Below the pieces are notes generated by a model. It was not told where the DNA came from and did no database searches. It saw nothing but the letters and a program-made list of their open reading frames with translations. Below are positions 1-8,500 of a stretch of 64,000 nt of DNA, piece by piece. This DNA is from Nitrospira sp. (lineage in GTDB: Bacteria; Nitrospirota; Nitrospiria; Nitrospirales; Nitrospiraceae), in assembly GCA_022842445.1 (NCBI GenBank), contig JALHPO010000007.1, forward strand, positions 1 through 64,000, written 5' to 3'. Each line of letters begins with the position of its first letter. The first letter of the stretch is position 1. Made by a program: the position numbers and the translations under genes.

Positions 1-2786
1 AACCATTGCAACTGCGGCAAGAGTTGATAGGGGACAAACGACCAGAGTTCCGCGCCGAGATTTGCTCCACTCGAATTATCGGTAGGATTTTTCGTATACC
101 ATCCGTGCTCGACCGTGCCTGGCGTGGCCGGGTTGTCTCCCTTATGATAAAAGCCTCCGTTGAACGCGTGGAGCATCCCGTCATTCGCGCCGACATAGAC
201 CACCTGGCGCCTCGTCCGATACTGCTGATAAAAGTCCGTATAGGTCCCATCTCCATACTGGAGATCGTACCGGGATCTGGGAGCGCCCACAACTGTGGGC
301 GTCGAATGGATCGGATCACCGAGCTTCCAGACATTGTATGAGCCGCTGCCGATAGGGACTTCGAGCATCCGGGTCCGTAATCCGGGGACTTCTCGACCAA
401 GAATAAACTCGATCAGGTTCGTGGCGTTAGACCCTCCTGCACAGGTATCGCCCGCATAGCGGAGGTACTCGCGCAGCACCGCGCAATTGGCCGTACTGAA
501 GTTCATCTGCTCACCGGCATCGACCAAGCCGTCGTTGTCTTGGTCAACCCAGGTCAGCACATTGCGAGAACTCCAATTCGTCAGTGCCAACTCCTTTCCC
601 GCCTCCCAGATCGGTGAAATCGATTTGAGATCGCTGGTGATGAACGGAGTCGCACTGTCTGCCACTCCATCTCCGTTCAAATCATTAAATTTATCGACCA
701 GCACTTTTTTGTACGTCGGACTTAAGGGGTTATTATCGTACCGGGTGGTGACGATGAGATCTTGCGTATAGTCCTGCACTCCGTCCCGAACGGTATCTTC
801 GCGAAAGTTTCCAAAGGCATCGACGAACAGCGCATGGGTATAGCCGATCCACTTGACGTTCGCGCCACCCTGTCCCACATCGTTTGTAAAAAAGTAGGCT
901 TGATAGACGGAGCCTTCACCTGTGGCTGACGTGGCCAACACTGAAATCGAGGTGCCGGATGCACTCTTCCTGAGGATTGCTGTAATGGTGGCCATCAGCC
1001 GGTCTTGCAGATCGTCAACGTTTGCGGACTCGAAATAGTTATCGGGGACGCCGTCGGTTCCAGGCGCGCCGGTCGCGTTGATCACCTGGTCCCATTCCGA
1101 AACCAGATCAGGCAGGCCGTTACCGTTGGTGTCTTCGAATCCGCCGAGCTGCGCCGTGTGCATCAGAATTTCACGTCCGGCGATATTTCCGAAGGCAAAG
1201 AAAGTATAGACCGTCACGTTCTGCAAACCGGGCAAACAATGGCCGGTGACATTCAAGACGGCAATGGTCCCGTCCGCAGCTCCATTGCAGGGCCGCAAAT
1301 CGTTCCTATGGGCCCAATAGGCTACGTCGTCGAGATAGTGATTTCCGCTGTTGGCATAATCTGTTTTGTGCTCGCCAAGAAGGAACGGAGCCGTGGTTGC
1401 CTGGTGAGCATTACACGTTCCATTGATAGGAGGCGTGGGGCTGCTGGTATCTGCCCCGACACAATGGATTCCGTGTTGGCCATGGGCATAGTCCTGTAAC
1501 CCTGCCGGGATATTGGTGTCCTGCGTCGGCGCTCCGTCCGTTACAAGAATAACGAAGGTCTTGCAGCAGGGGACTTGGACCGAATTGGTGGCCCAAGCAG
1601 GGGTATGGTTACTGCCGAAGAAAAATGGATCGCGGCCGCAAGCATTGTTGATATAACCGGCTGGGCAGACTTCAGGGGCAGTAAGAACCGAAATCTCCGA
1701 CCCTCCGATCGAACCGGCGCCACTGGCCTGAAACCCCACCCCGTTGGAGACTCCCCCGGAAAAAGCGATAGGGTACACGTAGGAGCCTGGCAAGTACGTA
1801 GAGTTAATTTGGGCCACATATCTCATCGTCTCATAGAGCGACTCGGACAGGGGCGTCCAGGTCGAAGGAAATGATTCTTGAACGGCATCGACCATCGCAG
1901 CAGTGTTGGTAGTGAACGTCTCTACAGTTGTGCCCGAGAAATCGATGGATTGCCGGGATCCTACCCCCACCAACATACGCGCGCCGTCGCCAGCCGGTTT
2001 GAATTCAAAGAGTCCGAATCGTGCCTGGGGTCCGATCTGTTGAATGACCCCGGTCGGCTCGGTGCTGTAGCCGAATTTAAGCTCATATGTTTGCGCGCCG
2101 AAGGTACCATCGCAGTTGCTGTCGAGACGGAAATTGGCAGACCCTATGCTGATACACATGGGTTGATTAACAGTGTAGACGGCTGTAGGAATCCTTCCGA
2201 CATAGGCGTTGGCCCCTACTCCGCCGTTCCAGTTCACGCGGGCGTTCTCCGTATTCACACCCGTCGCCTGCGCACGAACCGTCTTCAGTGCCGGAGTTCC
2301 GTTCGTTGGACAGGTCCCATCCGCCGCACGTGCGACGAAACAGTCGCCGCCGATCATCGATCTCTTCAGCGCATCGAATCGTCTAAAGGTCGAATAATTC
2401 AGGAAATTCCCGTCCCATTCTGTATTGGGGCAGGCCGTAGCCAAGGCCACTTTCGCTGTTGCCGGTTCAAAGCGGGCATCGGCACCGCTGTCGTAGGTAT
2501 AGCAGCGAAGGGTATCAAAGTATCCTGAGTAACTCGTGGTATTCGTGAAGACAAGATCGGCCGCGTCGACACAGTCTCCGTCGTCATTGCGATCGCAAGC
2601 CAGTCCGCTCATGCTGCCTGAGTTGTCGAGCACCAGAATAATGTTCGGGGCCACTTGATCAGCAACGAAAGGCGGTACGGCATAGTATTGGTCCATCGTC
2701 TGGGCTTGCGCCGCAATAGGCGCTGCCAAACAACTCACCAGCGCCAGCATGACGGTTCCACGAAGTGCGGTAATACGGCTACTCAT
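1..2786 (-). CDS. pilY1: Type IV pilus tip/biogenesis protein PilY1 (3' part missing, runs off left edge)
   Basis: The frame read from the ATG at 2786 stays open to the window edge, giving at least 928 residues. It starts with a signal peptide (about 28 residues, ending A-A-Q-A) followed by a von Willebrand A domain with a MIDAS-like motif VLDNSGSMS near residue 50. The last visible residues, SFVPYQLLPQLQW, match the start of the PilY1 C-terminal beta-propeller, so the propeller lies outside the window. PilY1 sits at the pilus tip or in the outer envelope and controls extension, retraction and adhesion. Four acidic loops of the D-x-N/D-x-D/N-G type (near 2569-2600, 1110-1140, 656-684 and 520-549) look like calcium sites. 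A GGAGGG ribosome site precedes the start. It is the last gene of the downstream minor-pilin cassette. Confidence 0.9.
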   Translation of the reverse strand, partial: MSSRITALRGTVMLALVSCLAAPIAAQAQTMDQYYAVPPFVADQVAPNIILVLDNSGSMSGLACDRNDDGDCVDAADLVFTNTTSYSGYFDTLRCYTYDSGADARFEPATAKVALATACPNTEWDGNFLNYSTFRRFDALKRSMIGGDCFVARAADGTCPTNGTPALKTVRAQATGVNTENARVNWNGGVGANAYVGRIPTAVYTVNQPMCISIGSANFRLDSNCDGTFGAQTYELKFGYSTEPTGVIQQIGPQARFGLFEFKPAGDGARMLVGVGSRQSIDFSGTTVETFTTNTAAMVDAVQESFPSTWTPLSESLYETMRYVAQINSTYLPGSYVYPIAFSGGVSNGVGFQASGAGSIGGSEISVLTAPEVCPAGYINNACGRDPFFFGSNHTPAWATNSVQVPCCKTFVILVTDGAPTQDTNIPAGLQDYAHGQHGIHCVGADTSSPTPPINGTCNAHQATTAPFLLGEHKTDYANSGNHYLDDVAYWAHRNDLRPCNGAADGTIAVLNVTGHCLPGLQNVTVYTFFAFGNIAGREILMHTAQLGGFEDTNGNGLPDLVSEWDQVINATGAPGTDGVPDNYFESANVDDLQDRLMATITAILRKSASGTSISVLATSATGEGSVYQAYFFTNDVGQGGANVKWIGYTHALFVDAFGNFREDTVRDGVQDYTQDLIVTTRYDNNPLSPTYKKVLVDKFNDLNGDGVADSATPFITSDLKSISPIWEAGKELALTNWSSRNVLTWVDQDNDGLVDAGEQMNFSTANCAVLREYLRYAGDTCAGGSNATNLIEFILGREVPGLRTRMLEVPIGSGSYNVWKLGDPIHSTPTVVGAPRSRYDLQYGDGTYTDFYQQYRTRRQVVYVGANDGMLHAFNGGFYHKGDNPATPGTVEHGWYTKNPTDNSSGANLGAELWSFVPYQLLPQLQW

Positions 2787-2844
2787 GGCACCCTCCTGTT
2801 TCTGTCTCATCGCTCTCATGGCCTCATATCCTTCTTGCAACCGG

Positions 2845-3240
2845 TTACTCAGGCAAAAACACGATCATCTGGTCGATTTTATCCGTAGTCCCTTTGAGGA
2901 GGTGGTACTTCACATCCAGATCCACCCGGATATCACGCTCAGATAACGGATCGTTATGACGATCCAAGATCGCGACCTCAGGCGCAAAGCTGAAGGTCTT
3001 ATGGTCGATCTGAATGGTTGTTTCGTAGACGCCGGTGATCTTGCCGTCCCTGTATGAGACAACTGCCGCCGGCGGCGCCTCCTCGGCGAAGGACAGGGGT
3101 GTGTTCACCACCGCAATAAGGATCACGCCAAGCACGAAGGTGGCGATGAAGGCAGGAACCCCACAAGCCGATACATTCGCATGTGAATGGCGAAGACCTT
3201 CGGTTCGACTTTCAATGTTCCTGTTCATCATGTACTCCAT
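2845..3240 (-). CDS. Small membrane-anchored/exported protein of the pilus cassette, unknown function
   Basis: A 131-residue protein between the PilX-like gene and pilY1. I chose the ATG at 3240 because it follows GGGAG and clears the upstream gene; ATGs at 3231 and 3228 are alternatives, and the frame extends further up only by overlapping pilX. Residues 28-50 form a hydrophobic segment ending near LSFAEEAPP, so it is a signal peptide or an anchor. The rest is a short beta-rich domain ending in IDQMIVFLPE. Its position resembles pilY2 of Pseudomonas, which lies beside pilY1, but I do not recognise the family from sequence. Confidence 0.7.
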   Translation of the reverse strand: MEYMMNRNIESRTEGLRHSHANVSACGVPAFIATFVLGVILIAVVNTPLSFAEEAPPAAVVSYRDGKITGVYETTIQIDHKTFSFAPEVAILDRHNDPLSERDIRVDLDVKYHLLKGTTDKIDQMIVFLPE

Positions 3241-3278
3241 TTTCGTTACGCTCCCTGGCCGCCCTTCAAGGAGAAATG

Positions 3279-3887
3279 CTAGATCCCGGTTCGCTTCGTA
3301 CAGCCTTCTCCCGTCTTCTGCAAGCAATCGAAGACGACGACGACCCGGCTCGTCGCCCCCGTCGTGGCGTTGGCCGCCGTACAGTCCACCCGATAGAAGG
3401 AATTGATAGAGAGTCCCTCTGTATCACCCAGATTGTCACCGGCCTTTTGTTTCGAATACAGGAAGTCAATGTCTCCATTGATCACGTAGTTATTGACATT
3501 CATGGTGAGATTCGGCGCGTTGCCGGCTCCCACTGCCACATCGGTGCTATTTCGATGCGTCATTGCACCGCTGATTTCCTGACCAAGAAACGCCGCGTTC
3601 AGCGCCGGAACCGGTCCCAGCGGGGCGACAACACCTGGCAGGGTGCGGTCCTCTATTCCCACGTTGATGATGCGTACTGCAGTGCCCACACAAGACTCCG
3701 CTGCATGGGTACCCTCTTCGACCATTCGCACCGCACCAGCCATCGAGTTTTCCAGTCCGGTCATGGTGAGGGCGGCCACCCCCAACACACCGGTCATGAG
3801 CGTGAGGATCATCACGGTCATGAACGCGATCCCCCGCTCGTCGGCAGCGACCTTGAAGATGCGTGAACCTGTTCTCTGATCTGTCAT
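3279..3887 (-). CDS. pilX: PilX-like minor pilin (downstream cassette)
   Basis: 202 residues. The N-terminus DERG followed by IAFMTVMILTLMTGVLG is the PilX_N signature: a prepilin cleavage site after Gly and a long hydrophobic helix, without the Glu at position 5 that normal pilins carry, as is usual for PilX/GspK-type tip subunits. The C-terminal part is a poorly conserved head with several cysteines. Minor pilins of this kind prime pilus assembly at the inner membrane together with PilV, PilW, FimU/FimT and PilY1. It follows the PilW gene by 5 bases, so the two are co-transcribed. Confidence 0.82.
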   Translation of the reverse strand: MTDQRTGSRIFKVAADERGIAFMTVMILTLMTGVLGVAALTMTGLENSMAGAVRMVEEGTHAAESCVGTAVRIINVGIEDRTLPGVVAPLGPVPALNAAFLGQEISGAMTHRNSTDVAVGAGNAPNLTMNVNNYVINGDIDFLYSKQKAGDNLGDTEGLSINSFYRVDCTAANATTGATSRVVVVFDCLQKTGEGCTKRTGI

Positions 3888-3892
3888 GATGT

Positions 3893-5146
3893 TTACCTTT
3901 GGTTTCTCAGTTCGACGGTCCTGGTGAGGATCCGTCTCCTGAATTGCTGATAGGCCTGCAGCTGCGCCGGCGTCGTATTATCACCGAGTGTAAATACTCC
4001 GGTTGCATGGTTGTGGTCACTGACGATAGGAACCGGTCCCCCGTGCACCATCACCTGATTGCCTTCGCCCATCCCCTGCTCGGTCCTCGTTTCTCGGGCC
4101 ACGATACTGATCTGCACCATCCTGATAGTTTTCGGTTGCATGTTTGTGCCGTATGGAGCGGCGTTCCCAAACCAATTTCTATCCGTAATGAAATCGGCTT
4201 GATCGAAGGTGTTCGATAGATTGAGGTCGTCAACCTGTCCATCCGGAGTGCCCGCATTGACCCGTGGATCACAGCCGTCGCAGGCATAGGCCAGCTGAAG
4301 GTCCTCTACTCCATCCATGATCGGAATACAGGCATTCCCCGCTACGTTGCACCTGGGTGGCGTATTCGGCGCCCCCACAACCCCCACGCCACGGACTAAG
4401 CAAGGCGCATTGCCCTGACAGAGATTGAGGGCATCCGGCGGCGGAATAACTTCGTATGTGATGCACTGCACCAGATACACTTGCGCGCCGTTGCCGAACT
4501 GAGCCTGTCCTGATATCGGAGGATTCACGTTAATCTGCACAGGAGTCGTGCCGGTAATTCTCGAACCAGCGGCACCATTAATCGACACGGCCATACCCAC
4601 GAGGGCGGCGGCGCCGCCCGGGATGGCATTTCCCATGGCCGTCGTGGCATTGGCAGGCAGTGGGATCGCTGCGATAGAAACAGTCGGCCCGCCGATCACA
4701 GCCGGTCCTCCTGCTGTAGCCACCTGCCACAGCGCTCCAGCCGCGGTAATTGAGTTGGTCATGGGTACGACTAAGGAAATACTGTCCGGCCCGAAATCTG
4801 CTCCCAAAGCGTTATTATCCCCGGGGACGATGGCAGCCGGCGCTCCATTGATCTGACAGTTGCCGACCGCTCCTAGCGTCGCCGCCGCAGGGAGCGGGGG
4901 GACTCCCACCAGGCCCTGCATCCCGAATCCCGCCAGCTTGATATCAGCTGCGATCATGTCCAATGCGTTTCTTGCCGTGGCTTGCGTGTTGCCTACCTGG
5001 CTGCTCGCCTGGGTCGTCTTCTGGCTCACTGTCAACGCGCCGATACCAGCCGCGATGATCGCGGTCGACATGGCGGCTGCAATCATGACCTCGGCGAGCG
5101 TGAATCCCTGCTCCCTGTCACGCTGAACATCCTGTGACTTGATCAT
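3893..5146 (-). CDS. pilW: PilW-like minor pilin (downstream cassette)
   Basis: 417 residues from the ATG at 5146, chosen because GGGGGAG lies just upstream and because the longer frame would run into pilV. The prepilin site is REQG then FTLAEVM (Glu at +5), followed by a hydrophobic helix and the PilW-type segment ARNALDMIAADIKLAGFG. The large head has a Cys-Asp rich stretch (ACDGCDPRVN with a later DGQVDDLN) near plus-strand 4215-4285 that may bind a metal. It is unusually long for a minor pilin, which fits PilW. It should act in the tip-priming complex with its neighbours. Confidence 0.85.
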   Translation of the reverse strand: MIKSQDVQRDREQGFTLAEVMIAAAMSTAIIAAGIGALTVSQKTTQASSQVGNTQATARNALDMIAADIKLAGFGMQGLVGVPPLPAAATLGAVGNCQINGAPAAIVPGDNNALGADFGPDSISLVVPMTNSITAAGALWQVATAGGPAVIGGPTVSIAAIPLPANATTAMGNAIPGGAAALVGMAVSINGAAGSRITGTTPVQINVNPPISGQAQFGNGAQVYLVQCITYEVIPPPDALNLCQGNAPCLVRGVGVVGAPNTPPRCNVAGNACIPIMDGVEDLQLAYACDGCDPRVNAGTPDGQVDDLNLSNTFDQADFITDRNWFGNAAPYGTNMQPKTIRMVQISIVARETRTEQGMGEGNQVMVHGGPVPIVSDHNHATGVFTLGDNTTPAQLQAYQQFRRRILTRTVELRNQR

Positions 5147-5196
5147 GGACTCCCCCATCGATCGGCTGATCATTATTTCCATACGCTTCTTCACGT

Positions 5197-5724
5197 TCAC
5201 TCCGGAACGATCTGAGTTTGAAACGCGATGGTTCGTAGCCGCTGCATTGGGCTGCGATCGTTCCATTGAAGCTGCACAGTGACTTGAACGGTTCTGGACT
5301 GATTGGGAATCGGCAGAACCGGCGGGCCAACCTGGACAATGCCCTGCACGTTAGCCAAATTTGTGGCAAGCACCAGGGCTCTCCACTGGGTGCAATCGCC
5401 TTGAACGGCTCGCGTTGCCGCAATTGGCAGCAAGTCTGCCTTAAAGGGCGCTGGCGGAGGCGGTGCAGGAATTCCTCCAGCTAAGCAATTGCCGGGACCA
5501 ACCGTCTGAAGATTATTGTAGGCCCAGGCGTACCGGCGGTTGTTTTGGATCCGTTCCATCATGTCGGACGCGACATTGGTCACAATAGACAGGTCATTGG
5601 CGTCCACATTTTTGGTGAAAGACATGCCCTGCATCGCTGCCATTCCCATCACTCCCAAGCCGAGAATCGTCGCCGATACCATCATTTCCACAAGAGTAAA
5701 ACCTCTTTCACTTCGATTCTTCAT
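5197..5724 (-). CDS. pilV: PilV-like minor pilin (downstream cassette)
   Basis: 175 residues from the ATG at 5724, which follows GGAGCAGCAAC. The cleavage motif is SERG then FTLVEMM, followed by the type IV pilin helix and the PilV-typical segment in which residues DMMERIQNNR precede a short variable head with a proline-rich loop (APPPPAP). It lies between the FimT-like gene (51-base gap) and pilW (50-base gap) in one transcript. Confidence 0.82.
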   Translation of the reverse strand: MKNRSERGFTLVEMMVSATILGLGVMGMAAMQGMSFTKNVDANDLSIVTNVASDMMERIQNNRRYAWAYNNLQTVGPGNCLAGGIPAPPPPAPFKADLLPIAATRAVQGDCTQWRALVLATNLANVQGIVQVGPPVLPIPNQSRTVQVTVQLQWNDRSPMQRLRTIAFQTQIVPE

Positions 5725-5774
5725 GTTGCTGCTCCGTTTACGGCTCCACATAAATAATCGATCAGGCCATTCGG

Positions 5775-6284
5775 TTAAGTGGCATTGCGCACGCAGGGGG
5801 TAATTTGCTGCTTGCACCATGTCACCTTTCCAGAGGGAGCAAGAGAGATCGTATAAATCAAGTTCGGAAGACGGACGCTCTGCAGCTGAATCGTCTGAGT
5901 TGCCAGGGGCAGCGTACTCAGACCTCGCGGGGTAAAGCCGATTGGAGTGGCCGGCAAGGGAAGGACAAAGTTGACACTGAGCGGCAACTTTTCCAAGCCC
6001 AGCGGAGGCGTGAATGTCACTTGGCTTTCAGCGCCTACAACATTAGCAGGCGTCGCCACAATCATGGCATTGCGACTGATGGCCGCCGAGCGCGCAAAGA
6101 GTATGCGGTTATAGAGGTTGCTTGTCGCTTGATTGAGCTCGTGCCGAGCATACATCGCGGTGAAATTCGGGGCCGCAATTCCTGCTGCAATCCCTATAAT
6201 GACAGTAACAATCATGATCTCGATCAGCGTAAACCCGCGCTGATTCGTGTCAGATCGTATGGCTGTTCGTCGTTGATACAACAT
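5775..6284 (-). CDS. FimT/GspH-type minor pseudopilin (downstream cassette)
   Basis: 169 residues from the ATG at 6284, preceded by AGGAG at good spacing. The cleavage motif is QRG then FTLIEIM, followed by IIGIAAGIAAPNF, the GspH/FimT hallmark, and the helix LNQATSNLYNRILFARSAAI. The head is a small beta domain with two cysteines close to the C-terminus (WCKQQITPCV). First gene of the downstream cassette, so its 5' region should hold the promoter for the group ending in pilY1. Confidence 0.83.
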   Translation of the reverse strand: MLYQRRTAIRSDTNQRGFTLIEIMIVTVIIGIAAGIAAPNFTAMYARHELNQATSNLYNRILFARSAAISRNAMIVATPANVVGAESQVTFTPPLGLEKLPLSVNFVLPLPATPIGFTPRGLSTLPLATQTIQLQSVRLPNLIYTISLAPSGKVTWCKQQITPCVRNAT

Positions 6285-6643
6285 GGCGTCTCCTGATCGA
6301 GCAAGGGGCATGCCGCTAGATGTAGGGCAAGAACACAACTTAACCCTTTGTATTTACTCCGATACTTAATTGCAGCGGTAGAGGGACGCGCCACTTTTCG
6401 TGCAACCCGACGACAATTTTCGGCGCAAGAAGGATAGGACGATTTTCGCCCCACACTCTAAGAACAGGGCAAGCACGAACCGATTTGGCCTACTTTTCCC
6501 GTACTGATCGAGAGCCTACTGTGGCGTCCCCAGATGGCAGGACCTCGTGGCACGTTGGAATTTATCAGGCTCTCGTGAAGACTGTCGGTGACTGCGGTTA
6601 TTGCTGGAGGGCTTTTGAAGAATACTTGCGCACAATTTTACCT
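6285..6643. other. Intergenic region between the two pilus cassettes
   Basis: 359 bases with no convincing gene. It separates the stop of the PilB-like ATPase gene from the first gene of the downstream cassette. I found no strong sigma-70 promoter and only a poor sigma-54-like match (see rejected items). No obvious terminator hairpin is seen, so read-through from the upstream cassette is possible. Confidence 0.6.
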
Positions 6644-8488
6644 TCACTTGATTGCCACTGCCCGAACCTGCCGGTATGTTGTTACACCATTGATGACCTT
6701 CCGAATTCCGTCCTGCACCAACGTCATCATACCCTCTTGCATGGCTTGTCGAAGCATGGTTGCCGTCTTGGATCGAGACTGCACCAACCTCTTGAATTCG
6801 TCCGAGGCAAGCAACAGCTCGTGGATCGCCACCCGCCCCTTGAATCCGGTGCGATTGCACAAGTCACAACCACGCCCCCGGTAGAGCTGAAGGTCGGAAC
6901 AGACAATCCCGAGTTTCGCCCATTCCTCCGTCCCATACCCGCAAACAAGCTCATCATATTCCTGCTGTGACGGCTGATAGGCTTCTTTGCAGGCGTTGCA
7001 TATTGTTTTGCACAGCCGTTGGGCCAATATCCCAAGCATGGAGTCGGCAAAGTTGAACGAGTCGCATCCCATGTCCAGTAACCGCGTAACCGTTTCTACC
7101 GCACTATTCGTGTGCAGCGTACTCAGCACCAGGTGGCCCGTGAGAGAGGCCTCGATCGCGATATCCGCTGTTTCTTTATCGCGCATCTCTCCAATCATGA
7201 TGACATCGGGGTCAGCCCGAAGAAATGCCCTCATGGCAGCGGCAAAGGTAAAGCCGATTCTGGGATGTACCTGGACCTGCCGCAGCCCTTCCTGCGTGAT
7301 TTCGACCGGATCTTCAGCCGTCCAGATTTTTCGTTCATCCGTGTTGATGTGTTTCAGCACCGCATGCAGCGTGGTCGTTTTGCCCGATCCGGTCGGTCCT
7401 ACACAGAGAATAATTCCATGCGGCCGCTCGGACAGCTCCTTCACGGCGCGCAACACGCCGGGGCAAAAATCCATGCCCTCCAGCGGCATCGTTTCCTTCA
7501 TGGACAGAAGCCGCAGCACAACATCTTCGGTATTTCCCGACGTCGGCAACGTCACCACCCGTAACTCGATGTCGTGATTGCGGGTCACATTGAAACGAAT
7601 TTTCCCGTCCTGAGGCTTTCGACTTTCAGCGATATCAAGATTTGCCATGATCTTGATCCTCGACACGACGGCTCGCCGGTAGGCTGAGGGAATTCGCATG
7701 GAGGTGAAACAGGTCCCGTCAACCCGGAACCGCACAGACACGTCCTTCCGATCGGCATACGGCTCCACATGAATATCCGAGGCGCCCAGACGGTGAGCCT
7801 CGGAAATGACTTGATTGACCAGCCGAATGATAACGGAATCGTGTTCGTAGCCATTGGCACTCTCCGACTGGCTTGCCGGTTCAGACTCTGCCTCGATGGC
7901 CAACTCTCCAAGAGTGTCGGCAAGCGATCCTGTGCGAGGCCGGCTTGTCACGGCAGCGAGCAGGCGTTCGATATCACGCCTGAGCCCGACGGAAAAGGTG
8001 ATGGTCGTTCCAGGAAACGCTCGTTGAATGTCGAGAACCCGCTCATAATCTTGCGGATCGTTCGCAACGATGTGCGTAACTACGCCGTGTCGCTGCAACG
8101 GAATCCAGGCATGCTCTTTCAGATAGTCGAGGCTGAGATTCTTCATCAGGCCGGCTTCAACGATCGTGTGTTCATCAAGGGACAGGAACGGACAGTGATA
8201 ATACCGGCTGAGTGCGGCCCCAAGTTCTTCCTCTGACAGGTGGTAGCGGGTGAGCAGCAGCGCTTCCAGCTCAATCTCCTGGCTCACGACTGCTTCGATA
8301 GCGTCGTCTAGCGTTGCCTGGCTGATGAGGGTGCGATAGACGACATAGTCTCGGATGCTGCGAGTCCATGTGCGTTTGAACTGTGGCGACTGACACGCTT
8401 TCTTCGGGAGAGCCATCGCAACGATGTGCGATGGCCTATCCTGTGAGGTTGCCGGCTCAATCACGATGTGGTTCTCTTTCAATGACAT
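6644..8488 (-). CDS. pilB: PilB/GspE-type assembly ATPase
   Basis: 614 residues. An N-terminal MshEN/T2SSE_N-type region (residues about 35-180) is followed by the secretion ATPase core: Walker A GPTGSGKTTT, the Asp-box and Walker B area with MIGEMRDKETADIAIEA, the His box STLHTNSA, and a tetracysteine zinc motif (CNAC, then CDLC about 50 residues later) typical of PilB/GspE rather than PilT. It hydrolyses ATP at the inner membrane to drive pilin polymerisation. It is the last gene of the upstream cassette, 12 bases after a PilX-like gene. The start has only a weak ribosome site, so translational coupling is likely. It could serve a type II-like pseudopilus rather than a type IV pilus. Confidence 0.88.
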   Translation of the reverse strand: MSLKENHIVIEPATSQDRPSHIVAMALPKKACQSPQFKRTWTRSIRDYVVYRTLISQATLDDAIEAVVSQEIELEALLLTRYHLSEEELGAALSRYYHCPFLSLDEHTIVEAGLMKNLSLDYLKEHAWIPLQRHGVVTHIVANDPQDYERVLDIQRAFPGTTITFSVGLRRDIERLLAAVTSRPRTGSLADTLGELAIEAESEPASQSESANGYEHDSVIIRLVNQVISEAHRLGASDIHVEPYADRKDVSVRFRVDGTCFTSMRIPSAYRRAVVSRIKIMANLDIAESRKPQDGKIRFNVTRNHDIELRVVTLPTSGNTEDVVLRLLSMKETMPLEGMDFCPGVLRAVKELSERPHGIILCVGPTGSGKTTTLHAVLKHINTDERKIWTAEDPVEITQEGLRQVQVHPRIGFTFAAAMRAFLRADPDVIMIGEMRDKETADIAIEASLTGHLVLSTLHTNSAVETVTRLLDMGCDSFNFADSMLGILAQRLCKTICNACKEAYQPSQQEYDELVCGYGTEEWAKLGIVCSDLQLYRGRGCDLCNRTGFKGRVAIHELLLASDEFKRLVQSRSKTATMLRQAMQEGMMTLVQDGIRKVINGVTTYRQVRAVAIK

Positions 8489-8500
8489 TGTGCGGTGTTC

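Noticed and set aside
6300..6315. Sigma-54-like site CGGCATG-N4-TTGCT upstream of the FimT-like gene
   Set aside because: It would place the transcription start inside the ribosome-binding site of the gene at 6284, and two positions deviate from consensus.
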